From NCBI RefSeq assembly GCF_910591885.1, contig NW_025963555.1, forward strand, positions 3,658,001 through 3,722,000: a stretch of DNA of 64,000 nucleotides, read 5' to 3'. Source of the stretch: Bombus terrestris (lineage: Eukaryota > Arthropoda > Insecta > Hymenoptera > Apidae). The notes under the pieces were generated by a model. That model had not been told where the DNA came from. It saw nothing but the letters and a program-made list of their open reading frames with translations, and searched no databases. Below, one piece after another: positions 58,454 to 64,000 of the stretch. Numbering within the stretch: position 1 is the stretch's first letter; each line of letters starts with the position of its first letter. Both the position numbers and the translations under genes were made by a program.

Positions 58454-60933
58454 TTAATATTCTAAGCGTTTATTGTATGCCGGACACTTATCTGTAATAA
58501 ATTTTGCAAATCTGTTTATAGTAAATGATGGATCATTAGGCCAATGACAAATAATGCGACCTTTAAAAGATTCAACGAAACTTGCTTCTGCTGAACTTGG
58601 TCTACGAAGATCGAATAGCTTCTCGATTGTTTTGCAATTAAAGACATGCGTTATGGAATGTGTTTCACTGACATAACGATTCCAAGGATTTGCGGTGCTT
58701 CTTAAAAATATTACACTCTGTGGTATGAAATATAATTTGTCCTTATTATAACCATTAACATCTAATGTTTTTCTGGAAGTTCGTATACTAAGGCATCGCA
58801 ATTATTTTTCATTTTACGCTGTGTTACTCGCAACTTTTCACAGATATATGAACCAACTGGAAGTAGTTCTTTGGCACGTATTCGAGCATAGTTATTTCCT
58901 GCTGGTTTCCACAAAGCTTCACAGAACAACGTCGTTTGCTCGTTTCTTTAAACAACAGTCATACATTAGTATTACATAAACGTACTCCTTGAAAAAACGT
59001 TTCATTATCGGAAATCTAAAACTTTATTATTGAATTCTATAAGATTCAGTTGCTTACCTGCCCCTCAAATATTTTTTGCTAATGTCCACTCCTCCTAAGT
59101 AGAATGCATCTATAATATGCAATGCAAGTACTTTTTGCAGATATATAAACTCCTTAGTCATTTCATATACAACCTCTGCGTTTACAAGTGTATTTGGTGG
59201 TAATGTCATCGATACTAACCCAAGAATTGTTTATATATCTATATACGTTGCTCCTTCCCACACCCATATAAAATGTAGCGTTCTTCTTATCATCATCAGG
59301 CCTTGGCTTTGTACCACATGGCATACAAAACCAGTCATATAGTGATAAAAATGCATTTTCAATGTGAAATTCCATCAATTGTGCTGGATTAATAGTAAGG
59401 AATGAAGTATCTTTCAAAAGAGTATTCAATTTGTCTTTGGTTTCATGTGTCTTGGGATTGTCCTAGTTTCATCTGGAAGTTTCCAATACTCCAGACATTG
59501 TTTGCGCATATCAACTTGTTTTATCTCAACAAGAGTATTATCCGCGTAAAATGCTGCAATTTTACACAGGTCGATTATTTGTTTTCCGCCCAAATCTTTG
59601 TTAGAAGCACGCAGATATTGAACAAATTGTTTCTCTCCTTTTAATTCATTATATGTTACTAGTCGTAAAACATCGTCATTTACACCACCTTTTAAAAGCA
59701 GACGATTAACATGCTTCAGATATTCAACAACATCTTGTACCCCAGCTCGTTTCTTCTTACATATTAAGTAACGTTCTGAATTTCCTGGTCTAGAAGAGTT
59801 TTGTTTAAAAATGCAAACTTCTTCAAACCAGCGATACATTAAATAAACTAAACCAGCACTAAAGGGTGTAAAAAGGTTGAATAATTTTGTCACAAAATCA
59901 CCTCCCTCTCTTCCAACCATCAATGCTATTAAACTGCTATTAAACAAAGAAACAGTTGTTTTGAAAGAATTTCTTGTATATTTTCTGGTCGTTCTACTGA
60001 AAATCCTCCATCAGACATCACAAAATGTACTCCTTTGCCATGGGTATGCTGTATTATAAGATTTGCAAATGCCTCTTGATTATCTGAGTCAAAGACATCA
60101 CCATTTTCATTTGGTCCGTAGTATGGATGAAATGTTTCACAAGGACCCGCATAAAAATCTTCTAATTTGAAATCATGTTCATTTTTAAAAGTAAGACCAA
60201 AACCTTTAGAACGTCATTTCTTTCGCCATAGAACATATTCACTAAAACCTCATGGTCCAGCACATACATCTGCAAAGTATAGCAGCCCATTCTCCCTCAA
60301 ACCTTCTGGGTTAGTAAATATAATGTTACATGCTCTATCTACATTCTCCATTTTAACAGCATCACGATTTAAGAAAAATGCACCACGAATTGTTTCATAA
60401 GGATTACAACGTGTCTTTGCTCGACGCACATAACGTCATCCAAATGAGCGAACACCGTTTACGCATTGATAATAGTTTTCACTATATTTTCACACCAGAA
60501 ATCACCATTTCATATCTTTTACACACTTTATAACTTCCTCTGCAGGATTCAATTTAAGACCCGAATCTTCAAGTCCAGGAACATGATGTCCAAGGCCTCT
60601 GCGACCATGCTGTCTAGGTGCTTCAACTGGCTCTAAACGACCTTGTTCATTTTTTCCAAGGCCGTAACCTCCTTATATCCCATCATTCGCATCATCCTTT
60701 TGCCCTTATCGAGGAGATTGTTTGACTCTTGTGTTATTACTTGTATTGTTAACTATCTTTTCATCAATATCCTCCTCGCCAGATTCACTTGAACTTCTAC
60801 GAATTTTTTGCCGTTTACTATGGCTATAAGTATCTCCTTCACAGTTCTTCCTTTTTGTCCTAGTTTCCAATTCTTCTTGCATGGTATGTTGTTGCATCTG
60901 TCGCATAACAATACTGTTAGGAACATGATACAT
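58454..60933 (-). pseudogene. CMTR1: Cap-specific mRNA 2'-O-methyltransferase 1 (CMTR1) gene copy, decayed
   Basis: Minus-strand translation in mixed frames follows the order of CMTR1, the nuclear enzyme that methylates the 2'-O of the first nucleotide next to the mRNA cap. Visible in order: a basic N-terminus (HSKRQKIRRSSSESGEEDID), a G-patch (GYGLGKNEQGRLEPVEAPRQ, about 60,650), NPYETIRGAFFLNRDAVKME, the SAM-binding FADVCAGP (about 60,270, with TGA where the next Gly belongs), NEHDFKLEDFYAGP, the catalytic-region VMSDGGFSVERPENIQEILS (about 60,000), and GGDFVTKLFNLFTPFSAGLV with the catalytic-type Lys. The C-terminal half includes FCEALWKPAGNNYARIRAKE. A GT...AG intron is retained at 58,946-59,057. 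Stops near 60,500, 60,260 and 60,220 and at least three frameshifts show it is dead. A duplicated genomic copy, not a retrocopy. A copia LTR lies just upstream. Confidence 0.88.
58946..59057 (-). other. Retained intron in the CMTR1 pseudogene
   Basis: On the minus strand the exon ends ATTTGAGGGGCAG, followed by GTAAGCAACTG; the intron ends TGTTGTTTAAAG before AAACGAGCAAACG. Removing these 112 bp joins the two exons in frame with a split codon (AG then A, phase 2), leading into a block ending FCEALWKP, so the intron is supported by both splice sites and reading frame. Confidence 0.85.
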
Positions 60934-61161
60934 TTACACTGTACATGTGAATGTGTGTGTGTAAGCGTCAGAGGACGTCCAGGTCTTAGTTGGGACAAAA
61001 GACAAGAGTCAGTCGTTATAAGTATCTGGAAGGGTCCGTTGACAACAGGCGTGCGTGCGAGTAGGATTTCGAGGTCTTTAGAGTATAAGATATATGTATA
61101 ATTGTTGTGTGTTAAATAAAGGGAATTATTTGTATTTCCGAATCCATTCTATATCTTAACA
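60915..61161 (+). repeat. Copia 5' LTR (element 2)
   Basis: A 247-bp LTR beginning TGTTAGGAACATGATACATT and ending CTATATCTTAACA, with AATAAAGGG near its 3' end. It is nearly identical to the solo LTR at 51,031-51,275. It overlaps the extreme 5' end of the CMTR1 pseudogene frame, so it inserted upstream of or into that gene copy. Confidence 0.94.
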
Positions 61162-61174
61162 TGGTAGCAGAGCG
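61162..61174 (+). promoter_or_regulatory. Copia primer binding site (element 2)
   Basis: TGGTAGCAGAGCG follows the LTR end directly. TGGTA-CAGAGC is a common copia primer site complementary to an initiator methionine tRNA fragment. It fixes the LTR end and the plus-strand orientation. Confidence 0.88.
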
Positions 61175-61329
61175 TAGTTCATAGTTTTGCAAGTTATTTT
61201 AGTGCGTGGTTTTCAATATTGCGAGTTAGTTCGAGTGAGTTTTCAGTAAAGAAAGAAACGTTCAAAGGTTACAAAGTGGAAAAATATACTTCGAGGACGT
61301 AGGAACGCTTGAATAAGAAATCATTTAAA

Positions 61330-62190
61330 ATGGAGAGATCGGAAATCATGATACCTACTTTCGATGGTGAGGATTACGGCATGTGGAAGCAAAAAATAAC
61401 TATGTTTCTCAGGTATAAAGAATGCGAGATTGTTACAACTAGGATGAAGACAGAAACAGACAGTGAAGACTGGGACAAAAAGGATCTGAAGGCAATAAAT
61501 ATAATTTATAGTGTCATCACAAATAGACAATTGGAATATATTAGAGAAGAAAAAACAGCGTATGAGATAGTAAAAAAGTTTGATGAAATGTACTTGAAAG
61601 AGTCGATGGCACTACAGATCGTATGCAGAAGGAGATTGGAAAAGATAAGACTTGAGAACTACAGTGATTCAGCATCGTTCTTTAGCGATTTCTAAAGATT
61701 AATAAACGAATTAAAATGTGCGGGTGCACAAGTGAGTCAGAGGGAAAAACTAAATTACATGCTGAATACGTTACCCGAAGAATACAGCTACATAGCGGAT
61801 ATAATAGATGCATTGAAAGAAGAAAATCAAACGGTAGCGTATGTAAAAAATAAAATTGAAATAGCGGAGAAGAAAAATAAATCCAGTCGAGGAGAAATGC
61901 AAACCAACGCCTTTTCTGCAAAGAAGGAAGGATGCTTTAGATGTGGAAGAGTAGGACATTTTGCGAGAGAGTGTCAAAATGGCGTCGAAGCGGGAAGCAG
62001 TAACACTTTTTTGGCGTGGGTCAACACGTGGTCTTAGCAGAGGAAGAGGAAACAAAGAAAATACGAGCAGGGGACGTGGAAATTTCCATCGTCAATCAAC
62101 AACCGGCACGAGCGAGCATGGTAACTCCAGATCAGGCACATGGTTAGCAACGGTGCACGCAGCACACAGTGGCGAGGGGAACGAGATAAG
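61330..62190 (+). pseudogene. Copia gag (element 2), with stop and frameshift, truncated by a LINE
   Basis: Starts at the ATG at 61,330 (MERSEIMIPTFDGEDYGMWK), about 170 bp after the primer site; the frame upstream opens only from TTG. The gag body has the copia UBN2-like pattern with EDWDKKDLKAINIIYSVITN and RRRLEKIRLE. A TAA interrupts at 61,693-61,695, after which the same frame continues with LNYMLNTLPEEYSYIADIID and the zinc knuckle CFRCGRVGHFARECQ. A frameshift near 61,980-62,030 moves coding to GNKENTSRGRGNFHRQ. Coding ends at 62,190 where a LINE poly-A tail begins, so protease, integrase, reverse transcriptase and the 3' LTR are beyond or lost. Confidence 0.9.
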
Positions 62191-64000
62191 TTTTTTTTTT
62201 TTATTTATTTATTAAAATTCACAATTTGTCCAATTTGGACATTTGGTGGAATTTTTTAACGGTTAAATTAGCATGTTGGTGGCTACCCCCAGCGGGGTAC
62301 CATCCTCGTGTTTCTTAGGTTATGTCCTTTATAAGGTCTGCTGGGTGCTTCCTTTTTAGTCTTCTGTCCATATTTATGATTTTGTATGTTTCCGCAGCTA
62401 GCCGGTTTATGTGTATTGCTATTCTTAATTTGTATTTCTCGGAGTATCTGTTGATTTCTTCCTTGACCGTTGGCATTCCCAGGTCCCTTCGTATATCTTC
62501 GTTTCTGACGTACCAAGGTCCGTTTACTATTGTCCTGAGGATTTTAGCCTGTATTACCTCTATTTTGTTTATATGGCTCATTGCTGCCGTCCCCCATAGT
62601 GGTATTCCGTACGTCCAGATTGGTTTTATGATCGTTTTATATATTTTTAACTTGTTTTCTGTGCTTAGTTTGGATTTTCGGCTTGTTAGCCAATGCATTT
62701 GTCTTCTTGTTTTCTGTATTTTTTCTACTATTGATTTGATGTGTAGTTTCCAGGTGAGTTTTTGATCTAAGTGGAGTCCTAGGTATTTGACATGCTTTGT
62801 TTGCGTTATATGCGTGCCGTTCAATAGGATGTTTGGTGGTATCTTTTTCCGTAGCGTGAATGTAATATGGTTGCATTTATTGGGGTTTGCTTTTATTTGT
62901 TTTTCTTGTAGCCAATTTTCTATTTTTACGATATGTTCTTGTAGTATTTTGACTGCCGTTTCTGGGTTAGTATGCCTGACTAGTATAGCTGTGTCGTCCG
63001 CGAATGTCAATACTGTGCTGTTGGTAGTTGTTGGTATGTTCGCCGTGTATAATGTGTATAGTATTGGGCCTAGGACGCTTCCTTGTGGTACCCCGGCCTT
63101 GATGTCTTTAACTTGAGAATGTGTGTCCTTGATTTTTATTACGAAGGTTCTGCAGCTTAGGTAGGATTTTATTAAGTGGTGTATTTGCTCCGGGAATTGT
63201 TTCCTAATTGTTTGTAGTAGACTTTCATGGTTAATTTTATCGAATGCTTTCTCTATGTCTATAAAGAGGGCTGTGCAGTATTCCTTGTTTTCTAGTGCTA
63301 CTATTATTTCGTTTATAAGCCTGTGCATTTGCTCTATCGTGGAGTGTTTGTTTCTGAAACCAAATTGGTGATCCGGTATTAGTTTTTTTGTCTCTATTAT
63401 TGGTTTTATGCGGTCGTATATTATCTTTTCCAGTATTTTGGAAAATACTGGAAGCAGTGATATTGGTCTGTAAGATGCAGTTTGGTGCGGGTCTTTGCCT
63501 GGTTTATGTAACATTTTGATCTGTGCTAATTTCCATGGTTTGGGGAAGTATTGAATTCTTAGAATTGCGTTGAATATTACTGTTATTAGTCTTATTGCTT
63601 TTGGCGGAAGGTTTTTTAAGATTTTACCATTAATTAGGTCGATTCCTGGAGCTTTGTTGTTTTTTGTTTTATCAATTATGTTTCTAATTTCTTGTGCCGA
63701 TGTTTTAGGTATGGTGTATTCCTTGTCGGCTGTGGTAGCAGTGGTTTGTGGATCCTCCTCCGTATGACTTTTGAGGTTGCTGTTGTTGATAATGTGTGGT
63801 GTGAATGTGTTGTAGAGGTGGTTGGAGAATTCTTCAGCTTGTTCTTCGTTGCTTCTTGCCCATGTGTTATCTGCTTTTCTGATTGCCGGGACGGGTATTA
63901 TTGGCTTCCTTATTTTTTTCGTGGCTTTCCATAGTGAATAGTTGGTGTTCTCGTGTGTGGAGAGTGTCCCTATGAACTTTGCGAATTCGTTATCGTTGTG
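62191..64000 (-). mobile_element. Jockey-like LINE inserted in copia gag, 5' end outside window
   Basis: The plus strand begins with T12 followed by ATTTATTTATT, the complement of an A-rich 3' tail with AATAAATAAA, so the LINE reads on the minus strand. A 3' untranslated region of about 100 bp precedes the reverse transcriptase frame. The element continues past the window edge, so its length and target duplication cannot be seen. Confidence 0.92.
62315..64000 (-). CDS. LINE reverse transcriptase (ORF2), partial
   Basis: An uninterrupted minus-strand frame of 561 codons from the window edge to the stop at 62,315; I traced it open through 64,000 with no stop. The N-terminal visible part is the linker before reverse transcriptase (TNYSLWKATKKIRKPIIPVP). 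Reverse transcriptase motifs: NNKAPGIDLINGKILKNLPP, ASYRPISLLPVFSKILEKII, QFGFRNKHSTIEQ, FIDIEKAFDKINHESLL, GVPQGSVLGPILY and the catalytic FADD in LTFADDTAILV. The thumb region HVKYLGLHLDQKLTWKLHIK and the C-terminal IWTYGIPLWGTA fit the Jockey clade. The endonuclease expected upstream is outside the window. The intact frame suggests recent activity and the youngest insertion seen here. Confidence 0.94.
   Translation of the reverse strand, partial: HNDNEFAKFIGTLSTHENTNYSLWKATKKIRKPIIPVPAIRKADNTWARSNEEQAEEFSNHLYNTFTPHIINNSNLKSHTEEDPQTTATTADKEYTIPKTSAQEIRNIIDKTKNNKAPGIDLINGKILKNLPPKAIRLITVIFNAILRIQYFPKPWKLAQIKMLHKPGKDPHQTASYRPISLLPVFSKILEKIIYDRIKPIIETKKLIPDHQFGFRNKHSTIEQMHRLINEIIVALENKEYCTALFIDIEKAFDKINHESLLQTIRKQFPEQIHHLIKSYLSCRTFVIKIKDTHSQVKDIKAGVPQGSVLGPILYTLYTANIPTTTNSTVLTFADDTAILVRHTNPETAVKILQEHIVKIENWLQEKQIKANPNKCNHITFTLRKKIPPNILLNGTHITQTKHVKYLGLHLDQKLTWKLHIKSIVEKIQKTRRQMHWLTSRKSKLSTENKLKIYKTIIKPIWTYGIPLWGTAAMSHINKIEVIQAKILRTIVNGPWYVRNEDIRRDLGMPTVKEEINRYSEKYKLRIAIHINRLAAETYKIINMDRRLKRKHPADLIKDIT

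Noticed and set aside
60200..60520. TGA stop codon reassignment, since several stops in the CMTR1 copy are TGA
   Set aside because: Frameshifts and other damage are also present and TGA arises by one change from TGG, GGA or CGA. Ordinary decay explains it, and other genes here end with TGA.

Overview
The window looks like heterochromatin from an insect chromosome. I lean to Hymenoptera, with low confidence. This rests on insect-style mariner, copia, gypsy and Jockey-type elements, a cap methyltransferase (CMTR1) gene copy with an intron, and repeats of the arthropod telomere motif TTAGG inside a satellite. No bacterial gene organisation is present. I see no gene that is clearly intact and functional; a short F-box reading frame is the best host-gene candidate.

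Left half (1-35,325). This is one uninterrupted satellite array of about 84 copies of a ~421-bp monomer. Each monomer carries two GC-rich arms that form a nearly perfect 21-bp inverted repeat, and most carry CCTAACC. Two sequence subfamilies meet near 17,124. Multi-monomer higher-order repeats lie on top, including a 12-monomer spacing (about 5,045 bp in the left domain, about 5,055 bp in the right) and a recent 839-bp dimer duplication. The many short reading frames here are by-products of the repeat.

Copia junction (35,326-39,152). The array stops inside the reverse transcriptase of a minus-strand Ty1/copia element (5' LTR, primer site, gag-protease-integrase frame, reverse transcriptase remnant). 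Its integrase is interrupted by a 247-bp insertion with LTR-like TG...CA ends, a 4-bp target duplication and an internal tRNA-like sequence. I regard this as the most unusual object in the window.

Middle (39,153-46,570). A diverged second satellite (~169-bp monomer) is split by a mariner transposon (39,935-41,201), an AC/CT-rich insert, and a solo LTR of the copia family with perfect ACAAG duplications (44,944-45,246).

Right-centre (46,570-57,226). A short F-box reading frame is followed by nested LTR elements: a minus-strand gypsy relic (gag, RNase H and integrase pieces), a solo copia LTR with GTGGC duplications, and a plus-strand gypsy pol relic enclosed by two inverted ~1-kb LTR-like repeats. 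A third copy of that repeat lies at 47,320-48,620. A 57-bp and a 60-bp tandem repeat adjoin the right copy.

Right end (57,236-64,000). An AT-rich palindromic minisatellite, two convergent 169-bp satellite monomers, a decayed CMTR1 gene copy with a retained phase-2 intron, a copia element whose LTR matches the solo LTR at 51,031, and a Jockey-like LINE inserted into that copia and running off the window.
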